Shown: positions 27,996 to 37,232, numbered from the stretch's first letter. The stretch is DNA of 64,000 nt from SKHV01 sp963678565 (GCA_963678565.1 OY782875.1:3658001-3722000), one strand, 5' to 3'. Translations and numbers: made by a program. The notes: generated from the letters alone by a model not told the origin.

Positions 27996-29459
27996 CTAGA
28001 AAAGTGGAGCAAACAACCGAGCTAGCGAAGCTAAAAATTTCAGGTACCACGGTCGTTTTTGCCATGTACTGTAACTAAGTAATACCGAATCTTTCAAATC
28101 ACTCTTAAATTCGCGCTGAAGTTTACGGTTAATCGTTTGGTCGTAAAACACAGCACTCACTTCAAAATTGGTTTCCAAACTGCGGTAATCAAAGTTAGCA
28201 GAACCAACCGAACACAAAACATCATCGGAAATTATTACTTTATGGTGACAAAAACCTTTTTGATAAAAATAGATTTTCACACCTGCTTTCAACATTTCTT
28301 TAAAGTACGATTGCCCACTCAGATGCGAGAAAAGTGTATCCGATTTTTGAGGCAACAGAATCCGAACATCAATTCCTCGAAGCGAGGCTGCTTTCAAGGC
28401 AAAAGCAATTTCATCATTCGGAATAAAATATGGGGTTGTGATGTAAATATACTTTCGACTTGAAGTGATTGCACTAAAATAAAACTGAGATATGGTATTC
28501 CAATTTGAATCGGGACCACTGGAGATAATTTGAGTTAAATTTTTAGCGTAGGAAGTATTCTCCTTAAAGTATTTTTGATGAAATATTTGTTCTTTCGAAA
28601 CATAAAACCAATCATTCATGAAAATCAATTGCATCGACGAAACTGCCGGCCCAACGATCTTCACAAATGTATCGCGCCAATACTTTTTTTCTGAAGTTTC
28701 TAAGTAACGATCAGCAATATTCAACCCTCCGGTATAACCAACCTCCCCATCGATAATTACCAATTTTCGATGATTTCGATAATTTACTTTCGACGAAAGA
28801 AATGGAAAGAATACTTTCTGGAAGCTTTGCAGTTGAATCCCTGCATTACGGTAATGCCGCACCTTTTGCGGTGATAAATAATAGCTTCCAACACTATCAT
28901 AAATAATTCGAACTTCAACACCTTCTTGCGCCTTTTCTTTTAGCAATTCGAAAATTTCGGTTCCAATTTTGTCAAATTTCAAAATGTAAAACTCCAAATG
29001 AATATGCTCTTTTGCCTTCTTAATTTCAGCTTTAATATCGTCGAAAGTTTCTGCTCCGTTATTCAGAATTTTTACAGTTTTGTTCCTGCTAATAAACGCA
29101 CGGTCATTTCGCAGTAGCAAGGTCATGATGTCGCGCTTATCAACAAGTTCAGGATCTAAATCAAGCAAATCAACATTTGAAAGTTCCTTGATTTGATCTT
29201 CGGTTAATTGGTTCATTCGTTTCCGATATCGTGCCTCTTTTTTATTGTAGCGAATTTTCTTTTGATACTGTTGCCCAAAAAAGAAATAAAAAACGATCCC
29301 AATTATTGGTAAGAGACTTACAACTGTAATCCAACTAATTGATTTAAACGGACTTTTATTTCCGATGATAATCAGAATTATAATGAATACAATTGTAGCA
29401 CCATAAGCGTAGCTTAAAACCAAACTTATATCAGATAAGGCATTATGAAAATCGAACAT
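27996..29459 (-). CDS. cls: Cardiolipin synthase
   Basis: 487 residues from the ATG at 29459. An upstream TTG at 29480 would add seven residues and is less likely. Two N-terminal membrane helices (about 5-30 and 37-60) are followed by two phospholipase-D HKD motifs (NYRNHRKLVIIDG and CHHKVIISDD). It joins two phosphatidylglycerol molecules, or PG with PE, to give cardiolipin in the inner membrane. It sits 21 bp downstream of glgB, probably as a read-through partner. Confidence 0.93.
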   Translation of the reverse strand: MFDFHNALSDISLVLSYAYGATIVFIIILIIIGNKSPFKSISWITVVSLLPIIGIVFYFFFGQQYQKKIRYNKKEARYRKRMNQLTEDQIKELSNVDLLDLDPELVDKRDIMTLLLRNDRAFISRNKTVKILNNGAETFDDIKAEIKKAKEHIHLEFYILKFDKIGTEIFELLKEKAQEGVEVRIIYDSVGSYYLSPQKVRHYRNAGIQLQSFQKVFFPFLSSKVNYRNHRKLVIIDGEVGYTGGLNIADRYLETSEKKYWRDTFVKIVGPAVSSMQLIFMNDWFYVSKEQIFHQKYFKENTSYAKNLTQIISSGPDSNWNTISQFYFSAITSSRKYIYITTPYFIPNDEIAFALKAASLRGIDVRILLPQKSDTLFSHLSGQSYFKEMLKAGVKIYFYQKGFCHHKVIISDDVLCSVGSANFDYRSLETNFEVSAVFYDQTINRKLQREFKSDLKDSVLLSYSTWQKRPWYLKFLASLARLFAPLF

Positions 29460-29480
29460 TCTCACTTTAAAATCAAACAA

Positions 29481-31472
29481 TTATTGTTTTTCCAAAACTA
29501 AAACACTTCGGGCCGGTAAATAAAGTCGCAAATAGTGTTGATTGTTTTCCCCCAACGGAATGGTATGATAAGGGATACTTTCATCGACCAACTGGTTTCC
29601 GCCAAATACTTTTGAATCGCTATTCAATACAATTTTGAACTTTGATTTTTCGTAAGGAATACCAAATCCATAGAACGATTGGCTTGGGTTAAAGTTATAA
29701 ACAAACATTAAATCGCCTCTGGTATAGGCCAATACCTGGTCTTCCTTGTTCTCCCAAATTTTCCAAATTTCGGGAATTGCCAAAAGGTCTTTCTTTTTAA
29801 TCAACTGAATCATTTCACGATCGAAATCACTCAACCAATGATACTTCAAGTCTTTATTGTCGGCAATACTCCACATGCGTCGGGCATGCTTAAACGACCA
29901 ATTATTTCCTTCGCGCGGGAAATCAATCCATTCGGGATGGCCAAATTCATTGCCCATAAAATTAAGGTAAGCTCCACCTGCCGTTGAAGCAGTGATCAAT
30001 CGAATCATTTTATGCAATGCCATTCCACGGTCCACAATTAAATTGGGCTGATCTTTGCGCATACTAAAATACATCTCCTTGTCGATCAAGCGAAATATAA
30101 TGGTTTTATCTCCCACTAAAGCCTGATCGTGACTTTCGGCATAATTCACCACTTTTTCATCCATTCGATGCGCCGTCATTTGGTAAAAAATGTCGCCAAC
30201 CTCCCATTCGTGATCTCTTCTTTCTTTGATCATTTTGATCCAATAATCAGGAACTCCCATCGACATTCGAAAATCAAAACCAAGACCACCTTCTTTTACA
30301 GGAACTGCCAAACCCGGCATACCGCTCATATCTTCAGCAACCGACAATGCTGATTTTTTTATCGAATGAATTAGCTTATTGGCCAATTTAAAATACACAA
30401 CTGCATCTAAATCGGTATTCTCAGAAAAGTAATCATCGTATTTTGAAAAAGCTTTGTTCAAACCATGATCGAAATATAACATGCTAGTTACGCCATCGAA
30501 ACGAAATCCATCAAAATTGTATTCTTCTAACCAGAAGCGGATATTTGAAAGCAAGAAATGTAATACCTCATTCTTCGCATAATTAAAACAGTAAGAATCC
30601 CAAGCGGGATGAGCGCCTTTCGGGCCATCGTGAAAAAATTGATAACGAGTACCATCATAATTCCCTAATCCTTCAACCTCGTTTTTAACCGCATGCGAAT
30701 GAATTAAATCCATAATTACAGCAATTCCCATATCATGGGCTTCCTGAATCAACATTTTTAATTCTTCGGGGGTACCAAAACGCGAGGAAACAGCAAAGAA
30801 ACTTGAAACATGATACCCAAAACTTCCATAATAAGGATGCTCAGGGATTGCCATTAACTGAATGACATTGTAGCCAAGAGATTTAATACGAGGTAACATT
30901 TGTTCACGGAATTCATTGAAAGTATGAACGTGTTCCTCTTCTCCTGCCATTCCAATATGGGCTTCATAAATTAGCGGTGCTTCTTTTGTTGGTTTAAAAC
31001 GCTTTTGAGTCCATTTGAATTTTTCAGCCGGATTCCAAACCTGCGCATTAAACACTTTTGTTTCTTCATCCTGAACAACTCGTTGTGCCCATGCAGGGAT
31101 TCGTTTTCCCTGTCCGCCTTCCCAATGTATTGAAAAAGCATACAAGTCTTCATGCTTTAAAGATGAACCGGGCAACTCCAACTCCCAGTTACCATTGTTT
31201 AACGATTGTAACTCGTAATCGGCATGTTCATGCCAATTATTAAACGTTCCTATTAAAAATATTTTTGTAGCATTCGGAGCCCAGTCGCGGATCACCCAAT
31301 TTTTAACTTTTTTATGTAGTCCGAAATATTTATCTCCTTGTGCGAACGACCTTAGAGTGTTCGCCCCTGCTAATTCCTCTTCCTTTGCATTGAATGCTTT
31401 TTCCCAATTTTCGAAAATCGGTTCAAAAGGTGAAAGCCATTGGTCATTCTCTATAATTTTTAGTTTACCCAT
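29481..31472 (-). CDS. glgB: 1,4-alpha-glucan branching enzyme, eukaryote-like GH13_8 type
   Basis: 663 residues. A CBM48 domain at about 60-155 (KNWVIRDWAPNATKIFLIG) is followed by the GH13 barrel. The nucleophile Asp is in FDGFRFDGVTSM, the acid Glu in SVAEDMSGMPG and the transition-state Asp in NYAESHDQAL. The segments LIYEAHIGMAG and GSFGYHVSSFFAVSSRFGTP resemble plant and fungal branching enzymes rather than E. coli GlgB. It introduces alpha-1,6 branches into glycogen. No other glycogen gene is adjacent. Confidence 0.92.
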   Translation of the reverse strand: MGKLKIIENDQWLSPFEPIFENWEKAFNAKEEELAGANTLRSFAQGDKYFGLHKKVKNWVIRDWAPNATKIFLIGTFNNWHEHADYELQSLNNGNWELELPGSSLKHEDLYAFSIHWEGGQGKRIPAWAQRVVQDEETKVFNAQVWNPAEKFKWTQKRFKPTKEAPLIYEAHIGMAGEEEHVHTFNEFREQMLPRIKSLGYNVIQLMAIPEHPYYGSFGYHVSSFFAVSSRFGTPEELKMLIQEAHDMGIAVIMDLIHSHAVKNEVEGLGNYDGTRYQFFHDGPKGAHPAWDSYCFNYAKNEVLHFLLSNIRFWLEEYNFDGFRFDGVTSMLYFDHGLNKAFSKYDDYFSENTDLDAVVYFKLANKLIHSIKKSALSVAEDMSGMPGLAVPVKEGGLGFDFRMSMGVPDYWIKMIKERRDHEWEVGDIFYQMTAHRMDEKVVNYAESHDQALVGDKTIIFRLIDKEMYFSMRKDQPNLIVDRGMALHKMIRLITASTAGGAYLNFMGNEFGHPEWIDFPREGNNWSFKHARRMWSIADNKDLKYHWLSDFDREMIQLIKKKDLLAIPEIWKIWENKEDQVLAYTRGDLMFVYNFNPSQSFYGFGIPYEKSKFKIVLNSDSKVFGGNQLVDESIPYHTIPLGENNQHYLRLYLPARSVLVLEKQ

Positions 31473-31554
31473 TTCTGTAAAGTTTCAAGCAATTTACAAA
31501 ATCAAATGAGAAATAAAACCAAGAATTGATGGATTCTATTTTATAATTAAAATA

Positions 31555-31587
31555 AAAAAGGAGGCTGAATTCACAGTCTCCTTTTTT
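31555..31587 (-). terminator. Terminator downstream of the GH43 gene
   Basis: Hairpin with outer stem AAAAAAGGAG / CTCCTTTTTT, inner CTG / CAG and loop AATTCA. It follows the stop of the minus-strand GH43 gene by 21 bp, and its A/T flanks would also work on the other strand. Confidence 0.8.
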
Positions 31588-31608
31588 AAAATATATTTCA
31601 GTAAAAAT

Positions 31609-32634
31609 TTAGTCGGCAATCTCTTGTCCAAAATCAGGAAAACCATCCTCAGTCCAATGAAGAACGCGAGCTCTAGTATGTCTGTTTGGATCTGATAAAG
31701 GAGAACCTTTCAATTCCTTATAATCACGCGCATGATAAATTAAAACATCGGTTTTTCCATCTTCGGCAACCGTAAAACAACTATGTCCGGGACCAAATCG
31801 TTTTAATTCTTCATTTGTTGAGAAAACTGGTTCTTCTGATTTATTCCACGATTTTGGATCCATCAAATCGGCATCTTCATCGGCCCACAATAAACCTACA
31901 CAATAATTGTGATCGGTTGCACTTGCAGAATACGAAACGAAAATTTTTCCATTCTTCTTAATTACTGAAGGTCCTTCGTTCACATTGTAACCAACACGCT
32001 CCCAAGGTAAATCGGGATAAGTAATTACAATTTCAGGCCCGGTTAATTTTGTTGGAGATTCCATTTCTGACATTACCAAAGCTGTGTTATCGCCTTGACG
32101 AACACTTTGTGCCCAAATTAAGTAGCGTTTGCCTTTGTGTTCAAATGACGTTGCATCTAAGGAGAAAGATTCGCGTTGAGTCATAATACGCCCTTCTTCT
32201 TTCCATTCACCAGTCATCGGATCATTGGCATCGTTTGACAATACCCACATACGAATATTCCAAATATTTTCGGCCTCACCTGCGGCAAAATAGATGTACC
32301 ATTTTCCATCAACCTTATGTAACTCAGGAGCCCAAATATGGTGTCCCATGACTCCAGTTGGATGTTTACGCCAAACAACTTTTGCTTCCGCATCACTTAA
32401 ACCATTAATGGTTTCTGATTTTCTGATTTCGATGCGGTCGTATTCTGGTGCAGTTGCAATAAAATAGTAGGTTCCATCATCATCTTTAAAGACCCATGGA
32501 TCTGCACGTTGCTCTACTAAATTGTTATTATAAACTGGTTCTGCCTTTTTAATAGAACCACATGAAGTAACAGCCACAATAACTACCGCTGTTAAAGTCC
32601 ATTGTAATAATTTTCTAAATTTTCTCTTCATCAT
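31609..32634 (-). CDS. Glycoside hydrolase family 43 lipoprotein
   Basis: 341 residues. An N-terminal lipoprotein signal ends at C25 (AVTSCGS), so it is probably anchored in the outer membrane. The five-bladed propeller shows the GH43 catalytic base region RADPWVFKDDDGTYYF, HHIWAPELHKVDGKWYIYF and the acid Glu in NEGPSVIKKNGKIF. A later FGPGHSCFT segment contains a metal-site-like histidine. Family members act on arabinan or xylan side chains. The start could also be the second Met. It stands alone rather than in a SusCD locus. Confidence 0.88.
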   Translation of the reverse strand: MMKRKFRKLLQWTLTAVVIVAVTSCGSIKKAEPVYNNNLVEQRADPWVFKDDDGTYYFIATAPEYDRIEIRKSETINGLSDAEAKVVWRKHPTGVMGHHIWAPELHKVDGKWYIYFAAGEAENIWNIRMWVLSNDANDPMTGEWKEEGRIMTQRESFSLDATSFEHKGKRYLIWAQSVRQGDNTALVMSEMESPTKLTGPEIVITYPDLPWERVGYNVNEGPSVIKKNGKIFVSYSASATDHNYCVGLLWADEDADLMDPKSWNKSEEPVFSTNEELKRFGPGHSCFTVAEDGKTDVLIYHARDYKELKGSPLSDPNRHTRARVLHWTEDGFPDFGQEIAD

Positions 32635-32677
32635 TTTTCTAATCTATTCAATTTGTTGCTAAAATAAATTAAAATTT

Positions 32678-32721
32678 CGATTTGCGTGGTGGAGCGATTG
32701 TCACAAGAGGTTGACAAATCG
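32678..32721. repeat. CGATTTGTCA-like repeats upstream of the GH43 gene
   Basis: CGATTTG (32678-32684) and CGATTGTCA (32695-32703) on the plus strand, and CGATTTGTCA on the minus strand (32721-32712). The three related copies lie in the short region between kdsB and the GH43 start and could be regulator half sites. Confidence 0.3.
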
Positions 32722-32748
32722 TTTCACAATTTATATTTAAAGAACCTA

Positions 32749-33468
32749 TTAAAGTTTCCTCAAATCTTCGGGCGTATCAATCCCGAAATTATGTTGGTTT
32801 GTGACTGCCGTTTTTATTTTCAAACCATGCTCTAACCATCTCAGTTGCTCTAGTTTTTCCATTTGCTCTAATGGTGTACTTTCAAAGTTTGCTACTTGTT
32901 TTAAAACCGACTGCTTAAAACCGTAAATTCCAAGATGCAAATAATAATCGTGCTGTCCAAGCCAATCTTCTTGAGCAGTATCGCGTTGAAATGGGATTGG
33001 ATTCCGACTAAAATAAAGTGCAAAATTGTTTTGATTGCACACCACCTTTACTTTGTTCGAATCAAAAAGAATTTCGCTTTTTTTGATCGGGGTTATGAGG
33101 GTCGCAATTTGCGTTTCTGCATCGTTAAAACATTCAATTATTTTCTCAATCTGATTAGGATCTAAAAACGGTTCATCGCCTTGCACGTTGACAACCAAGT
33201 CGAATTCCCCTTCGATTTTTGACAATGCCTCAGCACATCGATCGGTTCCACTTGGATGTATTGCTGAGGTCATCACAAACTTTCCCCCAAAATTAGAAAC
33301 AGCTTTTGCAATTCGCTCGTCATCGGTTGCAACATACACATCTTGAACTACTTTTTTTGCTCGTTCGTAAACATGCTGTACCATTGGTTTTCCATTAATT
33401 TCAACCAATGGTTTACCAGGAAAACGTGTTGAAGCATATCGAGCAGGAATAATAACAAGCGATTTCAT
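32749..33468 (-). CDS. kdsB: 3-deoxy-manno-octulosonate cytidylyltransferase (CMP-KDO synthetase)
   Basis: 239 residues. The N-terminal nucleotide-binding motif is IIPARYASTRFPGKPL, with NVQGDEPFLDPNQIE in the metal site and GTDRCAEA after it. It activates KDO with CTP for the lipopolysaccharide inner core in the cytosol. Confidence 0.96.
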   Translation of the reverse strand: MKSLVIIPARYASTRFPGKPLVEINGKPMVQHVYERAKKVVQDVYVATDDERIAKAVSNFGGKFVMTSAIHPSGTDRCAEALSKIEGEFDLVVNVQGDEPFLDPNQIEKIIECFNDAETQIATLITPIKKSEILFDSNKVKVVCNQNNFALYFSRNPIPFQRDTAQEDWLGQHDYYLHLGIYGFKQSVLKQVANFESTPLEQMEKLEQLRWLEHGLKIKTAVTNQHNFGIDTPEDLRKL

Positions 33469-33781
33469 CTATTTGATTTTTTTATGCTAAAGATAATTCC
33501 AAAATTCATTAATCTTTTAATACTATTGATTAACTGAGTTTCTTTGTTGATTTATAATTACTTTTCAAAAGTAACGTTCAAAATTATGATTTAATATTAC
33601 TTTTTCGAAGAAAGGAGTAACAATTGCGAATAATGATCGATTCTGATCAACGAAATACAAAATCACAATAACAAAGGCAAGTATTCAATTTTTTTAACTT
33701 TTTTACATTCTATTAATTCTGTTATAATTGTAACTTTGTCAGTATATACTGAAAAAATAGCATACTATTAAAAATAGATCA
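33469..33781. other. Divergent regulatory region between kdsB and the sigma-54 activator gene
   Basis: 313 bp, AT-rich. The right end contains the promoter and palindrome described separately. The kdsB side shows TATCTTTA (minus strand), one base off the -7 consensus, close to the kdsB start. Nothing else stands out. Confidence 0.45.
33731..33751 (+). promoter_or_regulatory. Promoter -7 box TAACTTTG with adjacent 12-bp palindrome CAGTATATACTG
   Basis: TAACTTTG (33731-33738) matches TAnnTTTG exactly. One base later a perfect palindrome CAGTATATACTG (33740-33751) covers the expected transcription start, 30 bp before the ATG at 33782. This is the classical position for a repressor operator. Confidence 0.55.
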
Positions 33782-35038
33782 ATGATTGAACTTCAAGATA
33801 TCAAACAACGCTTTGGAATTATTGGTAACTCGCCCGGCTTAAATCGTGCAATAGAGGTTGCAATGCAAGTTGCACCTACCGATATGTCGGTGTTGGTAAC
33901 TGGTGAAAGTGGAGTTGGTAAAGAAACGTTTCCACAAATCATTCATCAATTTTCTTCTCGAAAACACGGGAAATACATTGCCGTAAACTGTGGTGCGATA
34001 CCAGAAGGAACGATAGACTCGGAACTCTTTGGTCACGAAAAAGGAGCTTTTACAGGAGCGCTTTCCGATCGAAAAGGCTATTTTGAAGTTGCCGATGGGG
34101 GCACGATCTTTTTAGATGAAGTTGGAGAACTTCCATTGTCAACTCAAGTTCGATTACTACGCGTTTTAGAAGCTGGCGAATTTATTCGGGTTGGTTCATC
34201 AAAAAATCAAAAAACAAATGTTCGCGTGGTAGCCGCTACCAATCTCGATATTCCAAAAGCTATAAGCGAAGGAAAATTCCGCGAAGACTTGTATTATCGA
34301 CTAAATACTGTGCCGGTAATGGTGCCACCATTGAGAGATCGTAAAGAAGATATTCATTTGTTGTTTCGAAAATTTGCCTACGACTTTGCAGAAAAATACA
34401 GAATGCCGGGAATTCGTTTGGACGATGAAGCCAAACACATATTAGAAGTATTCAGATGGCCCGGAAATATTCGACAACTAAAAAACATAACTGAGCAAAT
34501 TTCAATTATCGAAAAAGATCGTAAAATTGATGCGGCAATAATAAAAAGTTACTTGCCACATTTCAACGAGCATAACCTTCCAGCTTTGTACAAAAGAGAA
34601 GAAGAAAATTCCTTTGCCTCTGAGCGAGAAATCCTATACAAGGTGCTTTTCGATATGAAAAAGGACATGGGCGAATTAAAAAAACTTGTTGCTGATTTGA
34701 TGCAGGAAGGCAATTTAAATACAACTGTTCACGATAACAATGCGCATATTATTCACAAACTTTATCACGATGGCGAAGAGGACGCAGAAAACCTTCCAGT
34801 ACCTTATAAACCAGATGTTGCAGGTTTAAATCAGCCAACTCCAAGCTCAAAAGCTGACATCGATATACAAGATACCGAAGAATATGTAGAGGAATCTTTA
34901 TCCTTGGAAGAAAAAGAAAAAGAATTGATTTTGAAAGCGCTAGAAAAGCATAATGGCAAACGAAAATATGCATCGCAAGAGCTTGGAATCTCAGAAAGAA
35001 CATTGTACCGTAAAATAAAAGAGTACAAAATTAATTAA
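33782..35038 (+). CDS. Sigma-54-dependent transcriptional activator without a receiver domain
   Basis: 418 residues. The AAA+ domain starts almost at the N-terminus: Walker A GESGVGKE (41-48), sigma-54 contact loop GAFTGA (88-93), Walker B GGTIFLDEVGELPL and arginine-finger region LYYRLNTVPV. A ~110-residue linker (about 265-375) leads to a Fis-type helix-turn-helix (KYASQELGISERTLYRKIK). There is no phospho-receiver or GAF input domain, so control is probably by its own level or by a partner protein. It heads the lptE-TPR-secG gene string. Confidence 0.92.
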   Translation: MIELQDIKQRFGIIGNSPGLNRAIEVAMQVAPTDMSVLVTGESGVGKETFPQIIHQFSSRKHGKYIAVNCGAIPEGTIDSELFGHEKGAFTGALSDRKGYFEVADGGTIFLDEVGELPLSTQVRLLRVLEAGEFIRVGSSKNQKTNVRVVAATNLDIPKAISEGKFREDLYYRLNTVPVMVPPLRDRKEDIHLLFRKFAYDFAEKYRMPGIRLDDEAKHILEVFRWPGNIRQLKNITEQISIIEKDRKIDAAIIKSYLPHFNEHNLPALYKREEENSFASEREILYKVLFDMKKDMGELKKLVADLMQEGNLNTTVHDNNAHIIHKLYHDGEEDAENLPVPYKPDVAGLNQPTPSSKADIDIQDTEEYVEESLSLEEKEKELILKALEKHNGKRKYASQELGISERTLYRKIKEYKIN

Positions 35039-35059
35039 CGACAATTTGATTCGATCTTT

Positions 35060-35569
35060 ATGAAAAAGATTAAAAACTTCTTACTATTTACATTTGTTTT
35101 GGTGAGTGCAGCCGCATGTACTGTAAGTTATTCGCTATCATCGGCCACTATCACTCCCGATATAAAAACCTTTTGTGTTTACGATTTTCCAAACCGTGCC
35201 GGGAATGTAAATCCAACGCTGAGCGATGATTTGGTTTACGAACTGAAAATGAAATTTAACCGACAAACCAATTTGAAATCGGTAGATAAAAATGGTGATC
35301 TCGAATTTGAAGGATCAATTATTGGGTTTGATATAAAACCAATGGCCATTCAAAGTCAGGACATTGCAGCACAAAGTAGATTAACGATAAAAATTAAAGT
35401 GAAGTTCACCAACAATAAAAACCATGAAAACGACTTTGAAACTGAGTTCTCTTCCTATGCCGATTTCGAAACATCACAAAATTTAAGTGATGTAGAAGAC
35501 GACTTAATCGATGTGATATTAGATGAAATGATCGAAGATATTTTCAATAAATCAGTCGCCAACTGGTAA
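35060..35569 (+). CDS. lptE: LptE-family LPS-assembly lipoprotein
   Basis: 169 residues. The lipoprotein signal ends at C20 (VSAAACTVSYSL). A short alpha/beta domain follows (DDLVYELKMKFNRQTNLKSV, then GSIIGFDIKP). In Bacteroidota this family is the partner of LptD in placing lipopolysaccharide in the outer leaflet. It starts 21 bp after the sigma-54 activator gene, a linkage I recall as common in the phylum. Confidence 0.85.
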   Translation: MKKIKNFLLFTFVLVSAAACTVSYSLSSATITPDIKTFCVYDFPNRAGNVNPTLSDDLVYELKMKFNRQTNLKSVDKNGDLEFEGSIIGFDIKPMAIQSQDIAAQSRLTIKIKVKFTNNKNHENDFETEFSSYADFETSQNLSDVEDDLIDVILDEMIEDIFNKSVANW

Positions 35570-35644
35570 GTTACTTTCAAGTTAAGAATTCCGAATTAGC
35601 GTTTGTTAATCATTGTGTTAGATTAACTTTGTAGCCAAATTTAT

Positions 35645-36301
35645 ATGAAAGAAAAAATCGTACAATATTTAAAACATCCCGAACTATTGGATGAAACAAC
35701 CCTTTTGCCACTAAAAGAGTTGATTGATGATTTTCCTTACTTTCAAACAGCTCGAACCTTATATTTAAAAAACTTGCATAATATTAACAGCTACAAATTT
35801 GATGCGGAGCTAAAAAAACATGCAATTTATATTGGGAATCGAAAACAACTATACCAACTTTTAATTCAACCAGTAAAACAGAAAAAAGATGAATTTGAGC
35901 TACTTCCGATAGATCCTAATTCATTTGAAGATAGCCTTCCGTTCAACTTAAATCTTCAAACAAGCGAATACAAATTAGAGGAGAAAAAAGAAATTGAAAA
36001 AGAAGTTGATTTCGAGAAGAAAGACAAAAGAACCGAATTGATCGATAAGTTTATTGAATCGAGCCCAAGCATAAAACCCAAAATCAACCAACAAGAAAAA
36101 AAGACAAAGACAGTAATAGAACAAAAAACAGAAGTAAGCAATACGCTTATAACCGACACATTGGCAAAGATTTACATCCAACAAAAACATTACGAAAAAG
36201 CAATTGATTCTTATAAAAAATTAATTTTGAAATTCCCGGAAAAAAATGCTTACTTTGCCAGTCAAATTGAAAAAATCAATCAATTAATGTCTAAAGAGTA
36301 A
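35645..36301 (+). CDS. TPR-containing cytosolic protein, unknown function
   Basis: 218 residues. The N-terminal part (MKEKIVQYLKHPELLDETTLLPLKE) is a helical region seen in Bacteroidota proteins encoded before secG. The middle (about 110-160) is very lysine- and glutamate-rich and probably disordered. The C-terminal ~45 residues form one tetratricopeptide unit (TLAKIYIQQKHYEKAIDSYK). It lies 4 bp before secG, so translation may be coupled. The role is unknown. Confidence 0.75.
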   Translation: MKEKIVQYLKHPELLDETTLLPLKELIDDFPYFQTARTLYLKNLHNINSYKFDAELKKHAIYIGNRKQLYQLLIQPVKQKKDEFELLPIDPNSFEDSLPFNLNLQTSEYKLEEKKEIEKEVDFEKKDKRTELIDKFIESSPSIKPKINQQEKKTKTVIEQKTEVSNTLITDTLAKIYIQQKHYEKAIDSYKKLILKFPEKNAYFASQIEKINQLMSKE

Positions 36302-36305
36302 AAAA

Positions 36306-36662
36306 ATGTATATTCTTTCAATTGTATTAATATTTATTGTTTGTATCCTACTTGTATTGGTAGTTTTGGTACAAGAATCAAAAGGCGGCGGATTAGCATC
36401 AAGCTTTTCAAGTAACAATCAAATTATGGGAGTTCGTCGTACAACCGATTTCCTCGAGAAAGCAACTTGGTGGTTGGCCGGAATTTTATTATTCCTTTCA
36501 ATTGCTGCAAGTGCTGCAATTCCTCGTGGTGAAGAAGCTGCACAATCAATCATTAGCGAGCAAGTTCAACAAGCGGTTGATCCTACACAGGACATCAATT
36601 TCCCAACTGCTCCAATTGAAACTGAAGCAACAGAAGAAACTGAAGCAACTCCAGCTGAGTAA
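36306..36662 (+). CDS. secG: Preprotein translocase subunit SecG
   Basis: 118 residues with two membrane helices (about 1-24 and 54-75). The conserved VQESKGGGLASSF is followed by MGVRRTTDFLEKATWW. The long acidic C-terminal tail (EATEETEATPAE) is usual for Bacteroidota SecG. It assists SecYE-mediated protein export. A terminator follows. Confidence 0.95.
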   Translation: MYILSIVLIFIVCILLVLVVLVQESKGGGLASSFSSNNQIMGVRRTTDFLEKATWWLAGILLFLSIAASAAIPRGEEAAQSIISEQVQQAVDPTQDINFPTAPIETEATEETEATPAE

Positions 36663-36680
36663 TTTCAACAAAAAATATTT

Positions 36681-36709
36681 AAAAAGGCGTCGTTATGACG
36701 CCTTTTTTT
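36681..36709 (+). terminator. Terminator of the lptE-secG transcript
   Basis: Stem AAAAAGGCGTC / GACGCCTTTTT with a GTTAT loop, continuing into more T. It separates secG from groES. Confidence 0.85.
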
Positions 36710-36854
36710 ATGCTACAAACTGCCCCTCTGCCAGCCTGACATGCGAACACACTCAGAACACACATCCCTGGCGGACTGCATATTACAGCAATACAACACT
36801 TCAACACAGACATATATGTTTCATCCGGCAAAATCATTTTGTCAGGTTTCAAAA

Positions 36855-36871
36855 TTGGCACAAATTGTGAT
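36855..36871 (+). promoter_or_regulatory. Sigma-54-like element TTGGCAC-N6-TGA upstream of groES
   Basis: TTGGCACAAATTGTGAT keeps the strong -24 half (TTGGCAC) with a G 12 bases after the first G of the pair, but the -12 C is A. It would give a leader of about 36 nt. No TAnnTTTG box was found before groES. The lon upstream region has the same arrangement. Confidence 0.3.
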
Positions 36872-36916
36872 TAAATGCCATCGATATTATTAAAATAACA
36901 ACTAAAAAATAAGAAA

Positions 36917-37195
36917 ATGTCAGATTTAAAAGGTAGAATTCTAGCAGGAAAAATTCTTGTAGAACCAATGGCTGCCGAAGAAAAAACAGCAAGCGGAATC
37001 ATTATTCCAGATTCGGCAAAAGAAAAGCCTCAACAAGGAAAAATCGCTTTAGTAGGTGCTGATAAAAAAGATGAGAAAATGGAAGTTGCAGTTGGAGACA
37101 CTGTATTTTACGGAAAGTTCGCAGGAACTGAATTAAACATCGACGGAAAAGACTATTTATTAATGTCTCAAACCGATGTACTTTACATTGCTTAA
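36917..37195 (+). CDS. groES: Co-chaperonin GroES
   Basis: 92 residues, full length. Typical parts are GRILAGKILVEPMAAEEKTASGIIIPDSAKEK (mobile loop region) and GDTVFYGKFAGTEL. It caps GroEL rings during ATP-driven folding. It is 37 bp before groEL in the same operon. Confidence 0.97.
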   Translation: MSDLKGRILAGKILVEPMAAEEKTASGIIIPDSAKEKPQQGKIALVGADKKDEKMEVAVGDTVFYGKFAGTELNIDGKDYLLMSQTDVLYIA

Positions 37196-37232
37196 TCAAT
37201 TAATCTGATTCAAAATTTAAAGACAATTAAAA

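Noticed and set aside
36713..36916. CIRCE-type HrcA operator before groES
   Set aside because: No TTAGCACTC-N9-GAGTGCTAA-like dyad is present. Only a distant CCTGACA/TGTCAGG pair 98 bp apart was seen.
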